A stretch of 64,000 nt of DNA from NCBI GenBank assembly GCA_947628755.1, contig CANRBC010000017.1, positions 1-64,000 of the forward strand, in the 5' to 3' direction. Both the position numbers and the translations under genes were made by a program. Of the stretch, positions 51,923 to 60,008 are shown piece by piece; the first letter of the stretch is position 1, and every line of letters begins with the position of its first letter. The notes under the pieces were generated by a model, which saw nothing but the letters and a program-made list of their open reading frames with translations, searched no databases and was not told where the DNA came from. Source of the stretch: an uncultured Clostridia bacterium (lineage in GTDB: Bacteria > Bacillota > Clostridia > Lachnospirales > CAG-274).

Positions 51923-52462
51923 CTAGAATAACGTGAGCTGGATTATGCCGTCATCTTGTTTTTTACTCTTTTTGCTTTTTTTAGGCTTAACCGCAGTTTT
52001 ACTTTCTTTATTTTTGGTTTTCTTCGCTGCCGTCTTTTTAGGTTCTGCCTTTTCCGGTTCTTTGTTGATATAGTCCTCTGTTGGCGCCTTTCCAAGCTCC
52101 AAGGTTATACTCATCCCTACAATAGCATTTGGAAAGTAAAATTTTACCGCTTTTGTATAGACATCTATATCGGATATTGCATTTCCACATCCTTTTACAC
52201 ACTCTTTACAGCAGTCTGAAAGAGTTCTTTTAGTTTTATACAAAACCTCTGCAAACCTTTCTTCCTGTTCACAAAAACTTATAAGACGTTCCGCTACAGG
52301 CTTAAATATAACCCATTCTTTGTTGCCGCCCGTAAAATTTTCTACTTCCGCATTGATTTTATCAATAGCTAATGTCTTAATATCAATTTCGCTGTTGATA
52401 TTATTGTTTTCCTGTGATATACTGTTCTCAGGAATACTTGTATTGGTATTGGATTCACTCAT
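51923..52462 (-). CDS. PcfK-like / AcrIIA9-family protein
   Basis: The 179-aa protein (ATG at 52462, after AAAGGA) has a core of about 100 residues with EERFAEVLYKTKRTLSDCCK and DIDVYTKAVKFYFPNAIVGM, the PcfK pattern to which the Cas9 inhibitor AcrIIA9 belongs. A Lys-rich linker follows and the protein ends DDGIIQLTLF, a clamp-binding peptide. Anti-Cas9 activity is possible but not shown by sequence. Confidence 0.72.
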   Translation of the reverse strand: MSESNTNTSIPENSISQENNNINSEIDIKTLAIDKINAEVENFTGGNKEWVIFKPVAERLISFCEQEERFAEVLYKTKRTLSDCCKECVKGCGNAISDIDVYTKAVKFYFPNAIVGMSITLELGKAPTEDYINKEPEKAEPKKTAAKKTKNKESKTAVKPKKSKKSKKQDDGIIQLTLF

Positions 52463-52513
52463 ATAATTCATTCCTTTCTGTATTTCTTAAAAGACCGTTG
52501 CAGCGGTCTTTTT

Positions 52514-52912
52514 TTATTCATATCCCGTCACCTCGTCAAGTGTAGTGATAGTTACCTCTGTCCTTGGGTTTTCTTTGTCTACTTTAACTCTGCTGCCGTC
52601 AGTACCCAGTACGATTTTACAGTTATCGTCTTTAATGACGCCATAATGTACCAATATATCATGTAAAGCATTATGTAGATTGGTAATATCAACCTTATAC
52701 TTTCCAGGCATATAATAAATAGCCTTTATATTTATTTTGCAGTCTATCGGCTTATCAAGTTTTTTGATAAACCAACCACAGTTTGCTTCGTATTTTTCGT
52801 ATGCCTCAGACGGTATAACACGGCGCCTGCCGTCCTTGTTTATGATTCGCCCATTATTCTTTTTGGTAATAGGTCTTAGCGGAATCGTAAATCTCAACAA
52901 TACTTTTGACAT
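52514..52912 (-). CDS. RusA-like Holliday junction resolvase
   Basis: The 132-aa endonuclease has the RusA pattern FTIPLRPITKKNNGRIINKD, YMPGKYKVDITNLHNALHDI and VIKDDNCKIVLGTDGSRVKV with the conserved Asp residues. It resolves branched phage DNA before packaging. The ATG at 52912 follows AGGAGG. Confidence 0.88.
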   Translation of the reverse strand: MSKVLLRFTIPLRPITKKNNGRIINKDGRRRVIPSEAYEKYEANCGWFIKKLDKPIDCKINIKAIYYMPGKYKVDITNLHNALHDILVHYGVIKDDNCKIVLGTDGSRVKVDKENPRTEVTITTLDEVTGYE

Positions 52913-52927
52913 AAACACCTCCTACAC

Positions 52928-53716
52928 TTACGTTGCTGTACGATAATTTTTAGATGCATCTTTTTCGATGCTTATCATAAAATTATCGCCTGTATGTGCT
53001 AATATCCTACCATATATAGCCTCGTCAAGCTGTTTTAAGTCCTCTTTGTCAAGCTCGCTGCTTATAAGAGTTATTAAATTGTTGCTATCACGATAATTGA
53101 TAATTTCAAAAGCAAGAGCTATGTCATATTCTGTGCTTCTGACTTTAAATAAGTCATCAATATAGAGTACATCGGCATTTTTAAGGGTATATAATTTTGT
53201 ACTGTCTATTCGATTATCTTTTATTTCCCTTAACTCGTCTATCCACCGCATATAATGCAGTTTATAGCCGTTTTGGAAAAAGCGATTTGCAATAGCTATG
53301 CAAATGTGGCTTTTCCCGGATCCGCTCTGACCGCCTATGTATAGCCAAGGCTTTTCGCCTTTTGCGATTACTGTTAAATAGTCTATTGCACGGCTCTTTA
53401 TCTGCTTGCGAAATTCTGTATCTGCTTTAAAGGTGTTAAATGTTTTCCTTTCAAGTTCCCTCAAAAGTCCACTTGCTTCCATTGCCTGTTTAACAGCAAT
53501 AGAGTTTACACATTTGCATCTTCTTAAAGCAATAGTGTATTGCGCAAGCCTGTTATCAAAATACATAACAGGTATAAAACCTGTATCGCCGCATTCTTTG
53601 CAATAACAATTACCTAACCTTTTTTTCTCGATAATGGCTAATTCTCTTTTGTACTGAAACATAAGATGTGCATCGGGGCCACTATCTTTAATTTTTGCTA
53701 CTTCGCTATCTGTCAA
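52928..53716 (-). CDS. DnaC-like helicase loader
   Basis: The 262-aa AAA+ protein has an N-terminal zinc motif (CYCKECGDTGFIP and RRCKC), Walker A GGQSGSGKS (residues 128-136), Walker B DVLYIDDLF and an arginine finger region YGRILAHTGD. The start is TTG, overlapping the stop of the replication gene (TTGA). Confidence 0.88.
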   Translation of the reverse strand: MTDSEVAKIKDSGPDAHLMFQYKRELAIIEKKRLGNCYCKECGDTGFIPVMYFDNRLAQYTIALRRCKCVNSIAVKQAMEASGLLRELERKTFNTFKADTEFRKQIKSRAIDYLTVIAKGEKPWLYIGGQSGSGKSHICIAIANRFFQNGYKLHYMRWIDELREIKDNRIDSTKLYTLKNADVLYIDDLFKVRSTEYDIALAFEIINYRDSNNLITLISSELDKEDLKQLDEAIYGRILAHTGDNFMISIEKDASKNYRTAT

Positions 53717-54417
53717 AATATCGTCCCCCTTTCATCGGGAGCTGTAATGTTATAATTATCTTCCCACGCCTTTTCCTCTAGCCAATTTGATGGATTTTTT
53801 ATAAATCTGTCAGGCTCGTTCTTTTTAAATATTTTGTATTCCTTGACCTTTTGAATAATAACTTCAAACAGTTCAGGTGTAATATCAAGTTTACTCCATA
53901 TATGTTCAGCTCTCGACCGCTGAATCTTTTTAGGATACTCATTCCAAAATATTTCAAAAAGCTCGCCCTGTCCTATATTCCCTTCTTTTTCTATTCCTAT
54001 TCCTTTCTTTTCTTTTCCTTTAGGCAATACTTGTACTGTACTACTACCATATAAGTATTGTATTTGTATGGTATCTGTATCAATAGGCTTTGGAATTATA
54101 CTTGATTTCGGCTTTTGTATAGATTGCCATTTTTTCCAATTCGTGAGGTAATAGTATTGTTTTCCGTCATCAACTCTATAAAAAACTACGGACATATGAG
54201 CGGCTATGTTACATAGCGACTTTTCTATATCGGTAGTCCTTATGTCATCATTGTAAGGAAATAAACTATTTCTCAAAAATTTAGGATTGGCTTTGCCATA
54301 TCCTTCGTCATCGGCAAGAGAAAATAACCCGATAAATACCAATTTATCAAGTGAGCTAAGGCAAGAGAAATCTTCTGACTCCCATATATTGGGATCAATC
54401 ATTCTTTTTCGTGCCAT
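53713..54417 (-). CDS. phage replication initiator (replisome organiser)
   Basis: The 234-aa protein has an N-terminal winged helix (MIDPNIWESEDFSCLSSLDK, LVFIGLFSLADDEGYGKANP) and a C-terminal helical part (FEIFWNEYPKKIQRSRAEHI, WLEEKAWEDNY), as in DnaD/DnaT-like initiators. A phage origin is often inside such genes; no clear iterons were seen. Confidence 0.82.
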   Translation of the reverse strand: MARKRMIDPNIWESEDFSCLSSLDKLVFIGLFSLADDEGYGKANPKFLRNSLFPYNDDIRTTDIEKSLCNIAAHMSVVFYRVDDGKQYYYLTNWKKWQSIQKPKSSIIPKPIDTDTIQIQYLYGSSTVQVLPKGKEKKGIGIEKEGNIGQGELFEIFWNEYPKKIQRSRAEHIWSKLDITPELFEVIIQKVKEYKIFKKNEPDRFIKNPSNWLEEKAWEDNYNITAPDERGTIF

Positions 54418-54423
54418 ATTTAC

Positions 54424-54455
54424 CTCCCATAAGAGGGGCTTAATGCCCCTCTTGG
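54424..54455 (-). terminator. hairpin after the SPFH gene
   Basis: AGAGGGGC and GCCCCTCT form an 8-bp stem between the SPFH gene and the initiator gene. With no strong U tract it is an attenuator at most. Confidence 0.45.
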
Positions 54456-54457
54456 TA

Positions 54458-55252
54458 TTATTTAAGCATGCTGTTTACATCTAAAATATTGTTATCGCTA
54501 CCCGACACAATAGGCAGCTTGCCGTCCCATTTTTCAATCCATTTCATCTTTAATGTATTGTCGGTTATTTCGGCATTCTTAAGCTTGTTCGCTTCTGCCT
54601 CTGCTCTTGCCTGTTCGACCTTTTGTTGAGCTTCTACTTTGATACGCTCAAGATCCTGCTGTGCTTTTAAGGCATTTTGCTGTGCCGTCTGCTTTGCCTC
54701 AATAGCAGCGTTAAACTCCGCGGAAAAATCAAAGTTAATTATATTAAGATCTGTTACTTCTATGCCATAGGTATTTACCTTATCTTTGATTTCTTTAAGC
54801 ATTTCACTGCTTAATAACTGCCTATTGGTAATGCATTCTTCCGCTGTGCTTTTTGCCACAACTGACTTTACAGCTTCCTGTATAGCTGGTCTTAAAACGG
54901 TATTCTCCCATGCCTCATTATCTTTACCAACATTTTTGTATATGTAGGCTGCACCCTCCGGCTTAACTCTGTAATTTACAGATACCGTAGTTTTTATAGT
55001 CTGCAAATCTTTTGATGCTGACTCGCCGTCAACATCTGTACGCATTACCTGATTATTTATCTTTACAATATTAGTAATAAAAGGTATCCTTATATGCCAG
55101 CCGTCAGTTAATACATCTTCCTGTACCGCTCCCATTCTGACTTTAACACCAGTTTCGCCGCCCTCAACTGTTCGCACACATGACACTCTAAAACCTATAA
55201 TCAGTATCAGAGTGATTGCTATAAATACAAGCCACTTAAATTTCTTTTTCAT
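54458..55252 (-). CDS. SPFH/prohibitin-domain membrane protein
   Basis: The 264-aa protein (ATG at 55252 after AAAGGAC) has one N-terminal helix (KWLVFIAITLILIIGFRVSC), then the SPFH domain (VEGGETGVKVRMGAVQEDVL to about 190) and a coiled coil (QNALKAQQDLERIKVEAQQK). Prohibitin-like proteins form membrane rings with proteases. It is rare in phages; superinfection exclusion or lysis timing is a guess. Confidence 0.85.
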   Translation of the reverse strand: MKKKFKWLVFIAITLILIIGFRVSCVRTVEGGETGVKVRMGAVQEDVLTDGWHIRIPFITNIVKINNQVMRTDVDGESASKDLQTIKTTVSVNYRVKPEGAAYIYKNVGKDNEAWENTVLRPAIQEAVKSVVAKSTAEECITNRQLLSSEMLKEIKDKVNTYGIEVTDLNIINFDFSAEFNAAIEAKQTAQQNALKAQQDLERIKVEAQQKVEQARAEAEANKLKNAEITDNTLKMKWIEKWDGKLPIVSGSDNNILDVNSMLK

Positions 55253-55362
55253 TTTTTTGTCCTTTCTTATAAAAAATTTATTATCTAAAATTCCACAACT
55301 TTTGTACATTAAAGCTAAGTCCCGTCTAATATATAGTTACTCAGTACCTTCATTTTTGCCTC

Positions 55363-55782
55363 CTAAAATGGTAAATCCTCATCATCGTTTATATCATTCA
55401 CACTATAAAACCCCTCAGACTGAGATGTATCAGGCTTTGCAGGAACTGAATAACTGCCGTCATTTTTGCTTTCGCAGAAGTCGAACTCATCAACAACAAC
55501 ATCAGTTGAATATCTTCTGTTGCCTGACTGGTCTGTATATTCGCTGACCTGTAATCTGCCTGTAACTGCGATCTTGTTGCCCTTGCGGAAATACTGACCT
55601 ATGGTTTCGCCTCTCTTACCGAAGGAAATACAGTTAATAAAGTCTGCTTTTCTTTCGCCATCCTTTACTGTGGACCTATCTACTGCAAGAGCAAATCTGC
55701 ATATTGCCATAGGCTCTGCACTTTGAGTAAATCTAACTTCGGGATCTCTTGTCAGTCTGCCTAACAAAATTACTTTATTCAT
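55363..55782 (-). CDS. ssb: single-stranded DNA-binding protein
   Basis: The 139-aa protein has the OB-fold motif NKVILLGRLTRDPEVRFTQS, ADFINCISFGKRGETIGQYF and VTGRLQVSEYTDQSGNRRYS and the partner-binding acidic tip DDEDLPF. It overlaps the gene upstream. Confidence 0.96.
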   Translation of the reverse strand: MNKVILLGRLTRDPEVRFTQSAEPMAICRFALAVDRSTVKDGERKADFINCISFGKRGETIGQYFRKGNKIAVTGRLQVSEYTDQSGNRRYSTDVVVDEFDFCESKNDGSYSVPAKPDTSQSEGFYSVNDINDDEDLPF

Positions 55783-56320
55783 TATTTGCCTCCTTCCAAC
55801 TTGCCTTTAATCTCTCCAATTCCGTAGGTGTTAATGTTTCTATTCCCACAGATTGGCAATCCTGGACTATGTTATCGATCAACAAACTCATTTGTTTGCT
55901 GTTATATGTTGACGAACCATAGTACAATATTACATTTGTACAGCCGTCTATTTTTGACGGTAATGTATCTGTCTGCCACCCTAATCCATTTTGCGACCAA
56001 CTCTCTCTTAGTTTATCTACTGCCTTGTTTGTAACGCATATTGTATCGGATACGCCGCCTATTTCCTTAATAGCGTTTTTGTATATCTCCGTCTTGTTAT
56101 ATCCTGTAACCTGGGAGAGTTTATCAACTAACACCCAAAAATATGCATTAGCATCAAGGCTTCGTTTTGCACGATATTTTTTTATATCAATATTTAACTC
56201 TCCCATAGATTCAAGTTCTTTGTTGAGGGCTGCTATGTTGCAATCCTCAACCTCAAACTCTATAACAGATTTTTTATGTATATCCGTATAAGCTCCTCTT
56301 ACCTTACCTTTAACTTTCAT
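55775..56320 (-). CDS. NinB-like recombination protein
   Basis: The 181-aa protein has IKKYRAKRSLDANAYFWVLV, LPSKIDGCTNVILYYGSSTY and VGIETLTPTELERLKASWKE, a common set in Firmicute phage recombination modules. It lies between ERF and SSB genes. Confidence 0.75.
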   Translation of the reverse strand: MKVKGKVRGAYTDIHKKSVIEFEVEDCNIAALNKELESMGELNIDIKKYRAKRSLDANAYFWVLVDKLSQVTGYNKTEIYKNAIKEIGGVSDTICVTNKAVDKLRESWSQNGLGWQTDTLPSKIDGCTNVILYYGSSTYNSKQMSLLIDNIVQDCQSVGIETLTPTELERLKASWKEANNE

Positions 56321-57041
56321 TTTTTTCCTTCTTTGCTGCTACCCACTTTTTAAGACTATCAGTATCTCTGACTATAGCCTCCAACAACGAATTTATTTGT
56401 CCGCCGTCAAGTTTAATCGGTGTTAGTTTAAACTTGGCTTTGGCTATCAATGTAACATCTTCAAGCGTAAATCCATTAGCTGTTGCTATAGAATACAACT
56501 GTTTTAACTGGGCTTCCGTTTCGCTTTGCTTTGTTGAATAGCTATTCTTTTTTTCGGTACTTGCAGCTTTATAATTTTCTTCTTTGCTTGCTTCCTTGTC
56601 AGGATCATCGCCTGTGGATATTTTATATACCTTCATTAAGGCATATTTATCGGCGTATGTCATAGCCTTTCCACTACCTTTATCCTGACTGTCAATACCT
56701 TCGGAATATACAGTCGTTTCTATATATTCGTCAGGATTGTCTACATTTACAAACCTATATATAGTTTCAATTCTCGTCATAAAGGTTGTTTTTTTAGTAA
56801 CGTTGTTATTGTATGTACTTTCGCTTTCAAGCATATTGCTTTCAAGTACCGTCCTTCTGGCAGGATAGCTGTAAACGCCGTATTTTGTCTCTAAAGGCTT
56901 TACAGCATCTAATATATCTCTTTCGCTTACTGCCCGATAAGAAGACTGCTTTGTCTGCTGCACCTTCAAATTCTTAGCAACTACCTGCATTTCTGTGGTA
57001 ATCCCTAAAAGCTTTGCATATATATTTTTAGGCTTGTCCAC
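56310..57041 (-). CDS. erf: ERF-family single-strand annealing protein
   Basis: The 243-aa recombinase has the ERF core VVAKNLKVQQTKQSSYRAVS, GVYSYPARRTVLESNML, SEGIDSQDKGSGKAMTYADK and YALMKVYKISTGDDPDKEAS. It anneals single strands in phage recombination. The start is GTG after AGGAGG. Confidence 0.9.
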   Translation of the reverse strand: MDKPKNIYAKLLGITTEMQVVAKNLKVQQTKQSSYRAVSERDILDAVKPLETKYGVYSYPARRTVLESNMLESESTYNNNVTKKTTFMTRIETIYRFVNVDNPDEYIETTVYSEGIDSQDKGSGKAMTYADKYALMKVYKISTGDDPDKEASKEENYKAASTEKKNSYSTKQSETEAQLKQLYSIATANGFTLEDVTLIAKAKFKLTPIKLDGGQINSLLEAIVRDTDSLKKWVAAKKEKNES

Positions 57042-57055
57042 TTTTGTACCTCCTA

Positions 57056-57643
57056 TCAGATTTCAACCGCCTTTATGCTATAAGCAGTATTTTCAGTTAC
57101 TGTTAAGCCCTCAAGCACAACACCATCAGCTGATATAGCCTTAAAGCTTCCTTCGACCTTTTCGTCTGGCAGAAGTAAAATATCTTTTTTGAGTTTTGCT
57201 ATATCGACCTTGCACTCTGTTTTTAAATACTCTGTACCATTAAGCTCTTTAATGAGCTTATCTTCGTTATAGTTATACTCTTTTCTTGTGGACTGTCTTA
57301 CATAGCCATAAGGGGTTGACAGTTTAAACTTCGGGTCTTCACTTCTTTTTTTTGTGTAAAACTTCACAAGTAAGCCCTTGAAATAATCAATATTATTATT
57401 AATCTGCTTTGTTTCCTGGGCTTCCCACTGTTCTATGCGTTCATGTTCTCTGTTCGCAAGTCCTTTGACCTCATCTAACTTAACATTAAGTGCTGCTATC
57501 TTTCTTAATGCCCAGTTAGCGGAATCAATATCAGTTATCTCATACGGCTTCTTTTCCTGCACTTCGCCTGTATCGTCAGTTACTTCTGCTGTATTGGCAA
57601 AATCCATAGCTTCCTTATATTCCTCTGTTGCGTATGTATTCAT
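57056..57643 (-). CDS. host-nuclease inhibitor Gam-like protein
   Basis: The 195-aa protein has a long coiled coil (KIAALNVKLDEVKGLANREH) and FKLSTPYGYVRQSTRKEYNY, the Gam-like pattern. Such proteins guard DNA ends from RecBCD/AddAB-type nucleases. Together with ERF, NinB-like and SSB it forms the recombination module. Confidence 0.83.
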   Translation of the reverse strand: MNTYATEEYKEAMDFANTAEVTDDTGEVQEKKPYEITDIDSANWALRKIAALNVKLDEVKGLANREHERIEQWEAQETKQINNNIDYFKGLLVKFYTKKRSEDPKFKLSTPYGYVRQSTRKEYNYNEDKLIKELNGTEYLKTECKVDIAKLKKDILLLPDEKVEGSFKAISADGVVLEGLTVTENTAYSIKAVEI

Positions 57644-57653
57644 AATGTACCTC

Positions 57654-57788
57654 CTAATAATTAACTGTATTATTACTTTTGACCTTTAGTAGTCCAAGCT
57701 CTCTAAGTTCATCTGGGTGTATTTCCTTGTCCTTATCGCAATTGCAATCCTCATAATCGAGATTAGCCCCACATAACGGACAGAACAT
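57654..57788 (-). CDS. 44-aa zinc-ribbon microprotein
   Basis: MFCPLCGANLDYEDCNCDKD begins a 44-aa frame with CxxC and CxC. The ATG overlaps the previous stop (TAATG), and the stop overlaps the gam ribosome site, so it is translationally coupled on both sides. Confidence 0.65.
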   Translation of the reverse strand: MFCPLCGANLDYEDCNCDKDKEIHPDELRELGLLKVKSNNTVNY

Positions 57789-58165
57789 TAGTTAATACCC
57801 CCCTTGATATTGTCAATTAAGGTTTCTATGTTTTTATATATCTCATCAAGAGTGCTCTTTATATCTGTCTTTAATTCCGACTTAACATCTTTTTCGGGGG
57901 CAATTTTATTTGCAAACAGTAAAATATCAAGCAGATCTGTAGTCCCTGCAGCTAATTGAGCCTTCACACCGTCTAAGGTTACCTTGAGACATATACCAAC
58001 GTCTAAAATATCTCCCTTTGCCTCACAGGCATTCAACATATTATCAACGGGCTTAGTCATATCTACATTTTCTGTGTCACATAAACTTTTGATAAGCTCG
58101 GTTATTTTGTCCTTGAGCTCTTCCTTGTCAATCTTATCCTTAATTAGTTTTAATAATTCTTCCAT
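57788..58165 (-). CDS. helical hypothetical protein
   Basis: The 125-aa protein is almost all helix and acidic (LLKLIKDKIDKEELKDKITE, KSELKTDIKSTLDEIYKNIE). No family recognised. Early operon. Confidence 0.6.
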   Translation of the reverse strand: MEELLKLIKDKIDKEELKDKITELIKSLCDTENVDMTKPVDNMLNACEAKGDILDVGICLKVTLDGVKAQLAAGTTDLLDILLFANKIAPEKDVKSELKTDIKSTLDEIYKNIETLIDNIKGGIN

Positions 58166-58255
58166 ATTGACATTTTCCTTTCTTTGTATTAAGATTAATA
58201 TGTAATATTTTTTGTAAGGCTTCTAGCCTTTACTCCTGCCTCTTGGTTTGCCGAC

Positions 58256-58522
58256 TTAGAGGCAGTTTTCATTTAGCGGAAGGTATATTACATTATCCTC
58301 CTTCGGCTTCGGCAGCATAAATTCCGGTATATCAATTGGAGCTGTCTTACTGTTGATTTGCATAGCCATATATTTGCTACGTTGCCACATTATTTGGCAG
58401 CCTTTCATAAACACAAAGCACGGTTCCCATATGGTCGTCACAACAGGGTCCCATATCATGTGCCTAAAGTCCTTGCACAACTTAATTATTTTTTTCTTAG
58501 TGCGATACATTCTTTTTTTCAT
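58256..58522 (-). CDS. basic hypothetical phage protein
   Basis: The 88-aa protein has a basic N-terminus (MKKRMYRTKKKIIKLCKDFR), tryptophans in the centre (MIWDPVVTTIWEPCFVFMKG) and ends VIYLPLNENCL. It overlaps the previous gene by 26 bases. Function unknown. Confidence 0.55.
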   Translation of the reverse strand: MKKRMYRTKKKIIKLCKDFRHMIWDPVVTTIWEPCFVFMKGCQIMWQRSKYMAMQINSKTAPIDIPEFMLPKPKEDNVIYLPLNENCL

Positions 58523-58865
58523 TTAAACACATCCTCTCTGATTCGACTAAGGTATCAGCATTTATATTCCAGTCTTGTGACGTTCCGTAGAAAGGTAAAT
58601 ACGCTACGATATCAACTCCATTGCTAAGTGCATTTGTGATTTTCTTAATACCATTAACAAATAACTTCATTTTTTCTGCCGTAAATTGGTTAAGATAAAT
58701 CGAAAATCTTATCTGACTCACACAGTCACTTCTATTTGAAATGTCTACCTCCAATGAATCAACGTGTCCTGCATAATCAACACACATAAATAAATTTGGA
58801 TGCTTAAAATTCCTTGCAACGACTAATAAATCGCCTGCAATCTGTATCATTGTTCTTTTTGCCAT
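58497..58865 (-). CDS. hypothetical phage protein
   Basis: The 122-aa protein has beta-rich segments (NLFMCVDYAGHVDSLEVDIS, QIRFSIYLNQFTAEKMKLFV). No family recognised. Early operon. Confidence 0.6.
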   Translation of the reverse strand: MAKRTMIQIAGDLLVVARNFKHPNLFMCVDYAGHVDSLEVDISNRSDCVSQIRFSIYLNQFTAEKMKLFVNGIKKITNALSNGVDIVAYLPFYGTSQDWNINADTLVESERMCLNEKKNVSH

Positions 58866-58869
58866 ACTC

Positions 58870-59112
58870 TCACCTCTCTTTCTGTTTTGCTGGATTCAAA
58901 ATTTCAAGTGCAATTATTTTCCCAGAAAAAGTTAATGTTTCGCCTCTTTCCATATCTACCAAAGCATTCATATACTGACCAAGTTCGTTAAATGAATCAT
59001 AAATATCCTCGTTATCAATGATTGCCCTAACATATTCATAAGCTTCGGCTATAGAGTCAGCCGTTGCCTCAAACTCCATTTTTCCAACCTTATAAATAAT
59101 CTTTATTTTCAT
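58870..59112 (-). CDS. hypothetical phage protein
   Basis: The 80-aa protein begins MKIKIIYKVGKMEFEATADS and shows a beta-alpha pattern with acidic helix EAYEYVRAIIDNEDIYDSF. No family recognised. The long hairpin at 59132-59256 lies just upstream. Confidence 0.6.
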   Translation of the reverse strand: MKIKIIYKVGKMEFEATADSIAEAYEYVRAIIDNEDIYDSFNELGQYMNALVDMERGETLTFSGKIIALEILNPAKQKER

Positions 59113-59131
59113 TATCTCGCCTCGCTTTCGC

Positions 59132-59256
59132 CACCTAAGCTGCCAACGACCGCCCTGCCAAAAAAGGTATAACTACATACAATTTGTCTTATCTGGATGG
59201 AAAATAAAGACAGATTACTTTAAGGGTTAGCAGGGCGGTCTTTGGCAGCCCAGGTG
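59132..59256. ncRNA. long nested hairpin, possible structured RNA
   Basis: Left arm CACCT-aa-GCTGCCAA-c-GACCGCCCTGC (59132-59158) pairs with GCAGGGCGGTC-t-TTGGCAGC-cc-AGGTG (59230-59256): 24 base pairs with symmetric small bulges. A second stem sits in the loop (AATTTGTCTT 59181-59190 with AAGACAGATT 59207-59216, one mismatch). It fills the gap between two early genes; strand of action unknown. Confidence 0.5.
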
Positions 59257-59290
59257 AATTTATAAATTAGCTTGTCCTACATAACACAGC

Positions 59291-59440
59291 TTAAGCTGTG
59301 CTTTCCTTTAGCAGCTTTTCATAAAAATTTGCTGAAACCTGCTCCGCAATCTCTTGCTCTGACCTTGCAATAACCTCGGGAGTGGCATTTTCAGCATTCC
59401 ATATCAATCTTGTGTTCCCAACTATTCTTTCTTCTTTCAT
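59291..59440 (-). CDS. 49-aa hypothetical protein
   Basis: MKEERIVGNTRLIWNAENAT, then PEVIARSEQEIAEQVSANFY and EKLLKESTA. RBS GAGGTG is 7 bases before ATG. Small acidic helical protein of the first early operon; function unknown. Confidence 0.6.
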   Translation of the reverse strand: MKEERIVGNTRLIWNAENATPEVIARSEQEIAEQVSANFYEKLLKESTA

Positions 59441-59514
59441 ATAATCACCTCACTTATAATTTATTAAAAATACCGTTTGTACAATTACCTCAACTCTTAT
59501 CCTATCGTCCATTC

Positions 59515-59543
59515 TTTACATTTCCCTTCCCCTTTGCTATACT
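59515..59543 (+). promoter_or_regulatory. rightward promoter of the zinc-ribbon gene
   Basis: TTTACA (59515-59520) and TATACT (59538-59543) with 17 bases between. Just downstream CCGATA and TATCGG (59551-59568) form an inverted repeat, possibly an operator or a 5' hairpin. Confidence 0.65.
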
Positions 59544-59596
59544 TTACTTACCGATATTGCCGTATCGGAATACATATATAGAAAGGAGAATTTAAA

Positions 59597-59818
59597 ATGC
59601 GTTGTATCAAATGTGGTTATGTAACAGAAAACGAATTAGATACCTATTGTCAGAACTGTGGGCATGAGTTTAATAGTAATTACTGTACCAATGAACATTG
59701 TTTTCAAAGAAACAATGGAGAACCTATTCCTTGTAATGAAGATGCCTGTTACTGTCCTGACTGCGGTTCTGAAACAGTGTATTTTAGGGAAGGTTTGATT
59801 ACCCCTAAAAAATATTAA
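59597..59818 (+). CDS. zinc-ribbon protein, independently transcribed
   Basis: The 73-aa protein has two zinc units: MRCIKCGYVTENELDTYCQN with CGHEF, and CYCPDCGSETVYF. It is a single rightward gene inside the leftward early region, with RBS AAAGGAG and its own promoter, so it is probably expressed in the lysogen. Function unknown. Confidence 0.75.
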   Translation: MRCIKCGYVTENELDTYCQNCGHEFNSNYCTNEHCFQRNNGEPIPCNEDACYCPDCGSETVYFREGLITPKKY

Positions 59819-59975
59819 ACGACCGGATAATCGGATTTTCCTTTAGCTGTTTCCCACATCTGCCGCAGAAATTTGCTCCCTGTGCCCTTCTTTCTTCACA
59901 ATATGGACAATCCGCTTGTTTTTGCTTATCTTCCAAGCCACAAAACGGGCGGATTTTTGTTTTCTCATTTTCCAC
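59805..59975 (-). CDS. 56-aa zinc-ribbon microprotein
   Basis: GTG at 59975 lies 7 bases after AGGAGGT and starts MENEKTKIRPFCGLEDKQKQ, then ADCPYCEERRAQGANFCGRC and GKQLKENPIIRSFNIF. It has two Cys pairs of a zinc ribbon. It is convergent with the rightward zinc-ribbon gene, overlapping it by 14 bases. Confidence 0.6.
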   Translation of the reverse strand: MENEKTKIRPFCGLEDKQKQADCPYCEERRAQGANFCGRCGKQLKENPIIRSFNIF

Positions 59976-60008
59976 GCTTTCACCTCCTATGCACTAACAT
60001 TGGTTGCA

